From contig JAMYHX010000029.1 in NCBI GenBank assembly GCA_025529335.1, positions 62,001-126,000 of the forward strand: 64,000 nucleotides of DNA, in the 5' to 3' direction. Source of the stretch: Rhizopus sp. PT2906. Lineage: Eukaryota > Mucoromycota > Mucoromycetes > Mucorales > Rhizopodaceae. Both the position numbers and the translations under genes were made by a program. The notes beneath the pieces were generated by a model. That model ran no database searches and was not told the origin of the DNA. It was given only the letters and a program-made list of their open reading frames with translations. Shown piece after piece: positions 10,930 through 22,147 of this stretch (positions are counted from its first letter, which is position 1; each line of letters begins with the position of its first letter).

Positions 10930-11828
10930 ATTTGACACTTGAAAGAAATAAAAAAGTTTTAGTGACTCGTAATTTAAAAGTAACAGGATTGTTGCCATGA
11001 TTACCAACTTTCGACTAGTATTGTATTTTTATCCCCTTTCTCTCTTTTTTTAAAAAAAATCGTGTCAGTTGCAATAGATTGAATAGGATACACACGTACT
11101 GGAGCTTTTTTTTTTATCGAAAGACATGTTTTAGTACAAGAAACCCGCTTCTTTCAGGTGAACGACACGCATGAAATTTGATAATGTTTGCAAATGAAAA
11201 AAAAAGCATGATTTCTAGTGTGTGTGCTTTCTTAGACAAGAGCTTCTAAGACATAGTATGAAAATGAACTACTATTTTATCATAGAGATAGAAATGGTGA
11301 GAATTTCCTGCATCATGCGATGAGTTGGAAAAAAGCGTCATGAGCTGACTTGAGCTGGTAAAGTCTATGAGAGTCTTTGTGATTCCCTTTGTCTAGACTA
11401 CACATCCTAGGCCAAGTAAACGGTCACGTTGACAAAATTAGACCAGTAGAGCATATATTGGGAAGGAACCCAACCCTGAAGGAGTGATGAAGGGCATTTT
11501 TTAGAAAAGAATAGGAGTATATCGGATGTTTACGGATAATTCCGATAATAGCATGTGTTTAACCCCACATTTTAAAGTCGTGAATGAAGTCAAGATGATT
11601 TGAGAAATAGCAGAAAAAAAAAACAGCATAAAAAATGAGCTGTTTATTTCTGGCTTTTGCATAATAAGCGAATCCAAAAATATACAAAAAAAAGGACACG
11701 ATAAAGAGAAGTTAGGCTTGTGTAATAACTGCTTTGTCAGCCGATGAATTTTTCATATTTAAATTAAATTGGCTTTTTATTCTCTTTTCTTTCCCCTCCT
11801 TTGCTCTTTTAAAATATACATACATATA
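10930..11828. other. Divergent intergenic region, no gene seen
   Basis: About 0.9 kb separating the divergent BCP1 and PFKFB genes, so it should hold both promoters. It contains T-rich runs and a CT-rich stretch at about 11776-11810 before the PFKFB start. No ORF or RNA gene was recognised. Confidence 0.5.
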
Positions 11829-13360
11829 ATGAGTCAACACACAACTTCAAGTAAAAAAAGCATCAATGAATTATTAGTGTAGTCATGGTAACTAATTGTA
11901 AAAATAGATCTACGTTTAGCATGCGTGGTAAAACACAATTATATATAATAAAAAAAACAAAAGCGTTAAATCATTATATCATCAAGATGGTAGGCTTACC
12001 TGGAAGAGGTAAAACCTACATATCACAAAAGGGTAATCATGATACGGTATAAATATGGGAACATGGATTAATTCGTTTATTAGTATGTCGATACCTACAA
12101 TGGTTAGGTATCCATACCAAAGTGTTCAATGTTGGTAACTATCGTCGAAAACTATTCGGGGCAAAGCAAGATCATTTATTTTTTGACCCTAGCAACACTT
12201 CTGGATTACATCAAAGAAAGGAATCTGCAAATGCAGCTATTGCAGACATGATTCGATGGTTTAATCAAGAGGATGGTATCGTGGCCATCTATGATGCAAC
12301 TAATAGCACGAAACAAAGGAGAAGACATATTCTTGAAGTGCTGTCAAAGGAAAACATTCAGGTTCTCTTTATTGAATCGTTTTGTGAAGATGAAGCCATC
12401 ATTATGGACAATATCAAACAAGTCAAGCTGAGTTCCCCCGACTATGTCAACATGAACCCAGAAGTGGCCGCCTCAGATTTTATCTCACGCATTAATCACT
12501 ACAAGCTGCAGTATGAAACCATCCAGGAGCAGGACCTGACTTATATCAAAATGATAAATGCCGGATCCCAGGTCATCATCAACATGATCCGTGGTTACCT
12601 CGAGTCAAGGATCGTATATTATCTCATGAACCTCCATACCCAACCAAGAAAGATATACATGTCCAGACACGGTGAATCCATGTTCAACCTTCAAGGTAAA
12701 ATCGGTGGTGACTCTGAACTTTCCCCAAGGGGGTTACTTTACGCTAAAAAACTACCCGAGCTCATCAAGACTCATCTGGGTGACAAACAGCTTGTCGTCT
12801 GGACCTCGACTTTAAAAAGAACAATCCAGACCAGTCAAGGTCTAAACTATCCCAAGCTGAGTAGAAAGGCATTAGATGAACTGGATGCTGGTGTGTGCGA
12901 TGGAATGACCTATGAGGAAATTGAAGAGAAGTATCCTGAGGATTATGCTTGTCGTGATGATGACAAGTTCAATTACCGTTACAGAGGAGGTGAGTCTTAT
13001 AGGGATGTCGTCCTTAGACTAGAACCTGTCATCATGGACCTCGAGAGACAAAGAGACATATTGATCATTGGTCATCAAGCTATTCTAAGGTGTATCTATG
13101 CTTACTTTATGAACTATAAGCATGAAGATTTGCCCTATATCAAAATACCTCTTCATACTGTGATCGAATTGTCTCCCAAGGCGTACGGATGCGAAGAGAA
13201 GCGATACAAGGTTGATATTGACGCTGTAGATACTCACAGACCAAAGCCAGTCAAGTCAAAACTCTCAAAGCAAGCACAGCAAGAGATGAAATCGGGCGCA
13301 AGTGGCCAAAAGATAAACAATAGCCCAATTTTGCCTATAAGTCCACAATTTATGGCCTAA
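11829..13360 (+). CDS. PFKFB: Bifunctional 6-phosphofructo-2-kinase/fructose-2,6-bisphosphatase
   Basis: Predicted exons are 11829-11850, 11908-11927, 11987-12032 and 12084-13360, giving 454 aa. The first three exons are only 22, 20 and 46 nt. The kinase half makes, and the phosphatase half removes, fructose-2,6-bisphosphate, the allosteric switch of glycolysis versus gluconeogenesis. The kinase Walker A is MVGLPGRGKTY, split from upstream residues by an intron, and is followed by RYLQWLGIHTKVFNVGNYRR. The phosphatase has the phosphohistidine motif SRHGES, then a glutamate in LDELDAGVCDGMTYEE and the second histidine in IIGHQAILRC. With RHG intact the phosphatase side is probably active, unlike yeast Pfk26 where that histidine is replaced. 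The first exon (MSQHTTS) is the least certain part. Confidence 0.9.
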
Positions 13361-13530
13361 GACGTAAGAAAGAAATGATTGGTTAATAAATATCTGAATT
13401 TAAAATGCAAACAGTGTAAAGATGATTTTCTTATTCCCTTTTTGTTTTCTCTTTTTTTCCTTATTTTTAACCAAGAAATGCTTAGTCACTGTTGTTTCTG
13501 TATCAATCTCAAGTAAATACACACATAATA

Positions 13531-14270
13531 ATGAAAAGAATGACAATACTCATATGTAATAGAACTGCAACTTTATTATTAGCCGTCTTGGGCACCATTA
13601 GTCATCTTTATGGTGCTTTAACCTTGACTGCATTATCGGATGAATTCGAAGATGCTGATATGGGTGCAGTCTTTGGTTTGACTGTTTACTCCTATCTCTC
13701 TGGTTTTGCTTGTTTAGCAGGTGCTATTGGTGTCATTAAAGTAAATAAGGGTCAATGATAAATGAATGTGTGTGCGCAGTACTTATTTGTATTTTTTATT
13801 TATAGAATAACGTTAAACATCTTAAATTCTTCTCCATTTATTATTGGGCAGACCTTGTGTTACATACCTTCTTTTCGGTAGCCAGTGCCGTCTTACTCTT
13901 CAGTCTTGATCATGAAATTTGCAAGGAAATTGTGAGTGAAGTCAAGGATGATGAATTAGACATGAATACATGTGAATCTATTTATATTTCAAGCGCATGG
14001 ATTGTCACATTAGCTATGGCTATTAATATGCTCCTGAAGGTGGGTTAATACTAATAAGATCACAAACCAATATTAAACATATAACTTTAGCTTCATTTTG
14101 CCTTTGCTATTCATTCTTACACTCATCGTGTCCAACAAGAGACAAGTATGGATACTATTGAAGAACGTGTCATCGTTGCACCTTATCCCGCTGCTCAAAT
14201 CTCTAAAGAACAACCTATCTTTGTTGCAGGTCAAGAATTTATTCCTGATGAAAAGAAACAACAACAATAA
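13531..14270 (+). CDS. Four-helix membrane protein (tetraspan-like), unknown function
   Basis: Exons 13531-13740, 13806-14039 and 14091-14270, all phase-0 joins, give 207 aa. Four hydrophobic helices are visible: TATLLLAVLGTISHLYGALT, VYSYLSGFACLAGAIGVIKV, LVLHTFFSVASAVLLFSLDH, and SAWIVTLAMAINMLLKLHFA, the last spanning the exon 2/3 junction. The loop between helices 3 and 4 has two cysteines (ICKEIV and MNTCES) that could pair on the lumenal side. The C-terminal tail is soluble and acidic/Gln-rich. Fungal genomes hold many such tetraspan hypothetical proteins and I cannot assign a role. The gene converges on the Stm1-like gene 171 bp downstream. Confidence 0.75.
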
Positions 14271-14441
14271 ATTGAACTGTTCACATCTATATGTATATTC
14301 CCCTCTCTCTCTATTTGCTATCATAAAACAATAAACATAACATCGGACCATGAAATTCCCAAACTCTTTATTATGCATTTTAACATCAGCACTTTTTATT
14401 TTTTAAGCAATATGAAAAGGAAAAAAAGAGGGAAAACAAGT

Positions 14442-15519
14442 TTAAGCGCCCAAGATGGGGAATGCGCTATCATCAGACAAGTTGACAGAGATTTGATCTC
14501 CACGCTTTCCACGCTGAGTACCGCGGTTATGACGACCAGAAGCATTACGACCACCAGATGGACGGTAACTTGGCTGATCAATTTCCAGATAGGATTTACC
14601 TTTCTTTGCTTTGCCTTTAGCTTTAGAACCAGCTTCGTCCTTTATACAACAAAAAGAAAAAGAAATTGAGCACATGAAGAAATATGAAAACAAGAGAAAA
14701 TTTATTCATCCGCTGTTATTTTACCTTGCCAACAAAGTAATTATCAGATTCTTTACGATATGGAACCGCTTCTTTCAATTCGCTGTCAGCCACGCCTTCG
14801 TTAGGTTTACGTGGTTCAGGGAGAGTGGGAAAGTGACCAGATGACTTTCGCTCTTCAAGATACTGATCTAATGTCTTGGTATGATCCTCAGTCGTTTCAT
14901 CCGCATTAAATCTACCAGTCTCCGGAGCATCTGGGTCCTTGGGATCTAATACGTCATTTGCACTAAAATTTTTTCAATAAAAATCTTCGTAATCATGATG
15001 TTTTTTTTTCTTACCCTTGGAGTTCGGAGGTGCCAGCTTCACCCCAACCCATTGTTACTTTCTTTTCATTATCACTTTTAAATGAAAATGAGTATTAATA
15101 GTTTATATATATATATATATAAAGAACCTACTAGATGCCAGTACGGCTGTGGCGGTCGTATATCTTGTTTCTGCCTTCTTTCCAGATAGCCAGTTTTTCT
15201 CTCTTTTCACTATTAATAGCACCAATATTGGGCTGGTTGGTATTTTCTTCAAGAGGTTGTTGTCCGACATCTTTTGGACGACCACCGCGTTGTTCTCTTC
15301 TTGAGGGAGGTGAGACTATGGTACGTTAATAACCATGCATACGCGTATAAACATGGACTTACCAGCAGGAACTCGCTTTTGATTAATTCTGCGTTGTTCG
15401 CGACGAGTAGGTGGTTGATCTTTATCTTTCTTTTCTGCAGGTTTGAGGTTGCCTAATTTATCAACTTCTCCTTCTTCATCTCCCAAAAGTGCAGCAAAAC
15501 GATTAGGTGTAAACGACAT
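14442..15519 (-). CDS. Stm1/SERBP1 (HABP4/PAI-RBP1) family ribosome-binding protein
   Basis: Minus-strand exons 15519-15363, 15315-15132, 15074-15015, 14962-14725 and 14639-14442 give 278 aa. Stm1 in yeast and SERBP1 in animals bind the mRNA channel of the small ribosomal subunit and clamp inactive 80S ribosomes during stress. The N-terminus MSFTPNRFAALLGDEEGEV fits the Stm1 N-terminal motif. The middle has basic, RG-containing segments (SRREQRGGRPKD) and GWGEAGTSELQ. The HABP4-like stretch is followed by a Gly/Arg-rich tail (RPSGGRNASGRHNRGTQR), probably a target of PRMT1-type methylation. The second exon junction uses a ta|gtaggt donor, giving a TAT codon across the splice. A (TA)n run at about 15104-15120 lies within intron 2. 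Confidence 0.85.
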
Positions 15520-16129
15520 TTTTTTACGAGTGAAAAAAGGTGAGAAAAAGATAGCATGATGCTCTATTTATATACAAAAATAAGCCACGTTTGCTCATGT
15601 GAGCGGGGTGAGGTAATAGCTAATGTTGTTTATGCAGATTGTCCTTTCTTTCACTCTCTCTCTCTGCTGTCTTTTTTTATCTTCTTTTTTCTCTTTCTCT
15701 CTTTCTCTCTTTATTATTTCATATTTAAGACTATTTGGAGACACTTGATATGTATATTTCTTAATTTAATGTAAACTATTGTCATACCCACACACACACA
15801 CTCACACTCACACACAAGACGCGCGTTCCGTGTACCCACTGTATACCGTGTTTGGGTTTTAAATTTTAAAATGGAGTCTATTGTCATTGATTTACATCAT
15901 ATACCCTTAACATTGTTTCCCTTATTAATTTTTGGTGAAGGGGTTTGATAGATTACATCAAAACCCAAAAACTTGTCTTTAGTAAATAATATCAGAATGA
16001 CACATGACTTAATACAACTTTCATTTGGCTCGTTGTACGTCCCTGTTTTTATAAACACTTTTTTTTTGTTGCGCGTATAAAGCGAAAATGAGCATTTCAT
16101 TTATTAATATGTGTTCAATTGGAGAGCAT
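15520..16129. other. Intergenic with CA/CT microsatellites
   Basis: No gene seen. A CT-rich stretch lies at about 15640-15720 and a (CA)n microsatellite at about 15788-15816. Confidence 0.6.
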
Positions 16130-16315
16130 TTAGAGTCTGCAGCAAGACCAGCAAAGACCAATCATTCGTGCCTTTGGTTCAAAACCTGCGGGGCATGCTG
16201 TTTCACGAGCAAAGCATGAGTTCCAGCAGGTAGATTTCTTTTTTTGAGCTTCAACGACGTTTGAATTGAGCAAGAAGGTACCGACAGCAAAGAGGATGAG
16301 AGCAGAGATCTTCAT
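16130..16315 (-). CDS. Small secreted cysteine-rich peptide
   Basis: Single-exon 61-aa ORF on the minus strand. The N-terminus MKISALILFAVGTFLLNSNV is a clear signal peptide, probably cut near VEA. The mature part of about 38 residues is basic and carries six cysteines in the pattern C-x3-C-x6-C-x13-C-x2-C-C, compatible with three disulfides. A longer in-frame start exists upstream, but the MKIS start gives a canonical signal peptide. Small secreted cysteine-rich peptides in fungi include antimicrobial, signalling and effector-like proteins; nothing here decides between them. The short length with an ideal signal peptide makes a real gene likely. Confidence 0.65.
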   Translation of the reverse strand: MKISALILFAVGTFLLNSNVVEAQKKKSTCWNSCFARETACPAGFEPKARMIGLCWSCCRL

Positions 16316-16849
16316 AGTAGGTATAAAAAGTTGGAATGTAAGAACAAAAAGAAACAAAATAGCAAATGGAGCATAAATAGAGACAAGGAAGAATGTTGCT
16401 TGGAATTTTAATTTTTAGTCTTTTGTGACAGTAGAAGAGACAGGAACCAAGAAGAACAAGAGGTAGAGAAAAAGATGGTGATATGCATGGGAATTAGGCT
16501 AGAGTGTTCAATACATCACCCTCATTTTAAGGTTGTACATGACAGAGATCTATATTTATCCTTTTCTAAATAAACAAGAGAGCCTCTTGATTACAGATAA
16601 CTTCAGATTTTGCTTCTTCAAGCTCTTTTATTGAAGCAAAGAATGAGAAGACAATAACAATGTCAACTGCTTCAAAACCAACCTCCTGTCATGTGCGCGC
16701 GGAAACTAAAAGAACGCTCAGAGCACCTCTCTTGATTTGACCGCAGACAGCCTCTGTGGCTTGGCTTTGTCTCGGTGTTTCACAAAAAAAGGAACACTTC
16801 AAGGTGAGTCATAATTTTTTCCCTCTTCTTCTCTTTATCCCAACCAGCC
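16316..16849. other. Divergent promoter region
   Basis: Separates the small secreted peptide gene (minus) from the tyrosyl-tRNA synthetase gene (plus). A CT-rich tract at about 16820-16840 precedes the synthetase start. No other feature seen. Confidence 0.5.
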
Positions 16850-18105
16850 ATGTCTCTTACACCCGAGCAAAAATACGAACTTATTACCCGCAACCTTCAA
16901 GAAGTCCTTGGCGCTGACGACATTAAAAAGATTCTTGCCGAGCGCGACCTGAAAATGTACTGGGGTACTGCTCCCACTGGCAGACCTCACATTGGTTACT
17001 TTGTGCCAATGACTAAAATCGCAGACTTTTTATCAGCTGGTGTTGAGGTAAAATACAGCAAAGAAAGGATATATATAAGAGAAAAGGAATTAATAAGGAT
17101 ACCATACTCTAGATGACAATTCTTGTGGCCGACATTCACGCCTTTTTAGACAACATGAAAGCACCTTTAGAACTTGTACAGCACCGTGCCAAATACTATG
17201 AACATATGATCAAGACCGTTCTTAAATCACTCGGTGTGCCTATTGAAAAACTCAAGTTCGTTATTGGCTCCAGCTACCAATTAAGCAAAGAATATACCAT
17301 GGATAACTTTAGACTTTCTGCTCTGGTTACAGAACATGATGCCAAGAAGGCAGGCGCTGAAGTTGTCAAACAAGTAGCCTCTCCTCTTTTGTCTGGTCTC
17401 TTGTACCCAGGTATGCAGGCTCTTGATGAAGAGCACCTCAAGGTTGACGCTCAATTTGGTGGTGTTGATCAACGAAAGATTTTCGTAATGGCTGAAAAGT
17501 ACTTGCCTCAACTCGGTTATAAGAAGCGTGCTCACTTGATGAATACAATGGTGCCTGGATTGACCGGTTCCAAAATGTCTGCTTCCGATCCCGATTCCAA
17601 GATTGATTTCTTAGACAGCGCCAAAGATGTACAAAAGAAGATCAAAAAGGCATTTTGTGAGGAAGGCAACATTGTCGACAACGGTCTTTTAGCATTCATC
17701 AAAAATGTTTGGTTCCCCCTCAAGTCATTGAATGGAAACAAGCCTACATTTACTGCTATTCGCCCTGAACAATACGGTGGCAACATGGTCTTTGACACTT
17801 ACGAAGCTTTAGAAAAGGATTTTGCTGATAAGAAGGTGCATCCAGGAGATTTGAAGGCAGGTGTGATTGCTGCTATCAACGAATTGTTAGACCCTGTGCG
17901 CAAGGCTTGGGAAGATCCTGAATCACAAAAGTTATTAGAATTAGCTTACCCTGCACCTAAGCCAGTAGAAAAAGTGAATCCAAAGAAGGAAAAGAAAGAA
18001 AAGAAGAAAGCAGAAAGAGCCGCTGCATTAGCAGCCAAGGCTGCTGCTGCTGCCGAAAATGGCGAAGTGCCTGCTGCACAAGAGGAAACCCCAAAACAAG
18101 AATAA
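16850..18105 (+). CDS. TYS1: Cytosolic tyrosyl-tRNA synthetase
   Basis: Exons 16850-17047 and 17113-18105, joined across a 65-bp GT-AG intron, give 396 aa, close to yeast Tys1 (394 aa). It charges tRNA-Tyr with tyrosine. The class I signature is present as TAPTGRPHIGYF (HIGH-like motif), and the second signature as GSKMSASDPDSKIDF (KMSKS-like). The stretch QFGGVDQRKIFVMAEKYLP is the conserved tyrosine/ATP pocket of the eukaryotic type. The C-terminus is a short Lys/Ala-rich tail (about residues 345-396), without the EMAP-II-like domain of animal enzymes. It converges on the SNF2 gene with 65 bp between stop codons. Confidence 0.97.
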
Positions 18106-18170
18106 ATAAACTTTATTCGACACATGAAGCGATGTATATAATTTGTACAAATTGTGCCTTCTTTGGCTTT

Positions 18171-21100
18171 CTAATCACTAAAACGGACAGTCTTTCTCTT
18201 TTTTTCTGGTGGAGGTGTGTCTTTACTTTTCACTTTTTTAATCTCTTCGTGACCTTCAATATCCACTGCATCTAGACTGGGCTTTTCAATGTCTTCTTTT
18301 TTATCAGGTACGATCCGTTTTCTTTCTGGCGGCAAAAGGTAGATTGGATGTAAAAGTGGAATGGCAATATCATGTTCATGCTTGGGTCGCTGTGCAAATC
18401 TTGCATGGTTCAATATATGCTTCAGCTTTGAATCCGTAAAGAAATCTTGAGAGTCTTCCTCTACTTGTTCTCTTCGTTTCAGCAACTCATGTTCAATCGT
18501 GTTACGAATGACCAATGTCTCGACATACACGGGTCGTGTCTGTCCTATACGGTGCGCACGCTTGATGGCTTGTTGTTCCATGGCCGTTTGCCAGACGGGA
18601 CTGACAAAGAAGATGCGGGTAGCAGATGATAAGTCAATACCGTAAGCTGCCTTCCGCACAGGCATTATTATCACATTTGCATTTTCAGATGTATTGAACG
18701 TCATGATAATTTGTGACCTTTGAGAATTACTCTAAAAGATGATTAGCTCCTTTTTGATTTACAAAGACACTCTTTACCATTTTGCTTTCATGATATATGA
18801 GGACCCTTATTTTTGCCAGATGTGTCAGTAGCCAATAAATCTCAACCATTTCATTGTGATGCTGTGCAAAGATGATACATTTTTCCGTCGGCTGATATTT
18901 GATTACTTGGTTGACAAGATAATTTAGCTTGCTGCTGGTAGCACCTAGGATGCGAGCATCAGAGAGAGCATGGCGGGTGTAAAATGTCCACGCCTCTTGG
19001 CTCTCTGTTTGCTGCTCAGATTTATTAGGGTCTATTATTCGTAGTTGCGCTCCGTCATAGTAAAATAAGTGCTCCATGCCACTGGATTTCATTGAAGACA
19101 ACAAGTCAAGGATATCTATCAGCTTGTCTTCCTGCACCACACACGGTCCGTCCTCCCATGGTAGCGAGGATCCAATGTGTGTGTATGCTCCTGCACTGCC
19201 CTTCAGTAATCCCCAGTGTTCCTTGAAGACATGCGGTAAACCTTGGACGATCAGTGCAGGAAAGTGTGAAGTCATGATTTGCATAAACATCTGGCAACTG
19301 ACAGCCTCATGCAAAATGGCTCTGATGCTTTTCAAATCTTCGTTTTCTTGACCATAATCTTCCTTACCTTGTTCGACATCATGGCACTTTTCCAGACAGT
19401 TGTTGTATGCTGCTTCGATGAGGCCAGGGGAAACCGAGTGCCATAGGCAGCTCTGCCAAAGGTTATGCACAGTCTCTCTTAATGACTTGTAGTTCTTGGG
19501 AGAAAACAAATAATCAGGTCCTTCGCGTTTAGATAAGATTGCATTTAAAGCGATCATGGCAATTTGGCAGTTATGTGTCTGTAAAGAAGATTAACAATGG
19601 GGGTAACTCTAATTTAATTATGCTAATATACCAGCCATTGGTAGTAATCAAAATCCAGAAACACAATATCTTGATGTAAGGGTGGAAGTGAAACCTCTTT
19701 TTCAATATCCTGTCGCTGGGTACGTATCATGGTCCTTTCCAAGATATCAGTAAGCCGTCGCATGCCCCAAGGCTTTCTACTCAGGAAAGGTCTCGTCACC
19801 ATTCGATGCCATAACTTTTTATTATTCTTAAAGGGCTCCATGCCAAGGGCCTGGCCAAAGAGCTTTCCTAATCGATCTAGATCGTCGGCTTCGTTCAAGT
19901 CCTTACGCGATAATGTTGTGTCTGTGAGGTTGTGAGTGGGTGTGCCAGTGCATACCCATTTTGCATTACAAAAGAGTTTTCTAGATAGCTCAGCTAGCTT
20001 GTTTTCATTGGATAACCTATGGCCTTCGTCTAGCAAAAAAGAAAAAAGTGTTGCTCAATAAAAAGAAGTAGAGTAGTAGTAACATGATCAATGTACCAAC
20101 AATAACACGTTTCCAATGCACCTGCAACAAAGGAGAGACGTATTGTCTAGGGTATTCTGTTACTGCACATATACATGCTCTTTCTCTTGTGGACCCAATG
20201 TATGGGCACTGACAGACGGTGCCTATAGATAAACTAACATCAATATTTGAATTGGGCAGAGTTTATTTGCTACCTACTATGAAAGTCAAGTCCACCTTGC
20301 TGGTTCTCATGGGCGAACCTGCTTTGACTTATGATGACGAGGTCAAGGTCAAGTAGTTCAAGAGGCGGCATGATTACTTGTTTTAATTTATCATAGACGG
20401 TAAAATGAACTTTACCATCTTGAATATGCTTATAGATTTCACCTGTCCATTGATCAATCAGGTTATCAGGGACTATTGTGCAAGAAAAAGTACTGGATTA
20501 GATGTAAAATAGCTCTTAACTATAAAATATTACCTATAATAAGCGTCGCATTGGATATGTAAACAACTAGTCTCGTAAACTGAGGCTCTCTTCTTCGCGA
20601 TCTCTCAAAATTAAAATGAAGAGGAATGTCGACCCATTCATAATGTAAAGGATATGCCTGGAACCATTCGATGACATCTTCGGGTAATCGATCTGAGATG
20701 GCTTTCCAATTGATCCCAGACGATAGCATTTGTTCGGCTGCTATTGCCTTCAGTGTATGTGGCTGATGCTTTTTCAGGTTAGTCTTGATGTAACAATCCG
20801 TATTAATTGATGAGAAAGGATAAAGTAGATCCTTGGTAGCCATGACAGCAGCCAAACAAAGACAGGTCTTTCCAGTGCCCTGGCGTGTTTAATATGATGT
20901 ATTGGTGCTTTCCTTTTATACATTATCATTTTATGTCTTACTTACCATATCCTCACAAATGATCCCGCCAAATAGATCTGTCACTCTATCAGGCTTACTA
21001 GATAATGTGCCTGTATGTTGATTTAAATAGATACTTGATCCATCTATAGCTTTAAATTGAATGACCTCCGGTTTGTCTACTTGTTTGGGCACAAGTTCTC

Positions 21101-21658
21101 TCTCTAGCATTTTTTGGAGTGAATTCTAACTTTTTCATAAGTGGTGCTTTGTTTACGAGAATAAAAAGAACAAACCTTTTGATATTGATACAAGGTAGTT
21201 TTCATTCCAGGAAGATGTAGACTCAAGTTGTGCAAGAAGTATGCAACATCATGATTGCTGCTCTGTGACAGCTGAGGGTCGAAAGAGGGTGAAGGTAAAT
21301 GAAGAAATATGGACAGCAGGTTTGACTTGATAACGGGATCAAATACGGATATGAATGGCTCATCTGGTTGATTGTTTCTATTGATGAATGGTAATAGATT
21401 AAGTAGACGATTGATATCAGAAGACTGCAATGTTTTGTCAAGCTCGAGTTGAATAAGAATAGAGCATAGGGATTGCTTAAATAGGCAACCCACTGTATTA
21501 ATAACTCCTATACTTGCAAGCTTTGATATCAAGTTTAATTTTTGTTGATCTTGACTATTAGCTCTCATCATTGATATGTCACATGCGTTCCCTGCTTCTG
21601 AGCTTGCAGGCGTAGTGAGCTGAATGTCTACATAACCTAAACGAATTGACATTTTCAT
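18171..21658 (-). CDS. SNF2-family DNA-dependent ATPase/helicase
   Basis: Nine minus-strand exons are predicted: 21658-21176, 21125-20946, 20879-20534, 20472-20274, 20208-20175, 20121-20097, 20029-19632, 19578-18778 and 18731-18171, giving 1008 aa. Motif I (IICEDMGTGKTCLCLAA) is split by an intron between the M and G codons. Motif II is VIVDEGHRLS (DEGH), motif III region WVCTGTPTHN, and the C-terminal lobe ends with QQAIKRAHRIGQTRPVYVET, the diagnostic SNF2 motif VI. No RING, bromo or chromo domain was seen; the N-terminal 190 residues are unassigned and the C-terminus is basic. These proteins remodel chromatin or displace DNA-bound proteins. Subfamily is uncertain. Exons 4-6 are short (199, 34 and 25 nt) and the 20274/20208 junction was picked because it alone keeps the frame into VHWKRVIVDEGH. 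Confidence 0.85.
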
Positions 21659-22147
21659 TGGAAAAAAAAAAGAAAGAGGATATTAAAATCTTCAATTTGC
21701 ATAAAATAATTTTGAAAGGCATATTTGTTCCCAATGATTGTTGCCCCCCGTTCCAGGCTCCGATGAAGTGGCGAAGGCTCTTTTTACACCATGATAATAA
21801 TAACAAATAGTAGCTACTAGTGTAACAATAATAAATAATCACATTGACCACGTTTATCATGCTGACAGCATTCAACCTCCTCTATAAAATGCGCACTCGT
21901 CTTATTTTAATAATGTTCATTTCTTTTTAATGAAGAATCTACTTTACATGTCGTCGACTTGATTGCCAAACATTTGAGTTGTCTTGTGCAAATAAAATAG
22001 TATATTATTGTTAAAGCGCTTGAATAGTGTTCTTGATTAACTAGAAGACTAATGAATAATGAATAACGTATTTTATATTTTATACTTACCGAAGCGTTAA
22101 GGAATGCACTGCCGTTATAGACAGCGCATTGAATCCAGGGAGCACCG
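21659..22147. other. Intergenic flank of Fanzor relic, with repeat copy
   Basis: AT-rich. Bases 21983-22040 are one copy of a direct repeat also present at 23613-23669 (see the repeat entry). No gene seen beyond short chance ORFs. Confidence 0.5.
21983..22040 (+). repeat. Direct repeat copy A (family R2)
   Basis: About 57 bp beginning CTTGTGCAAAT and ending TTGATTAA, roughly 80-85% identical by eye to 23613-23669. The pair flanks the Fanzor relic and the broken ORFs that follow it. Confidence 0.6.
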
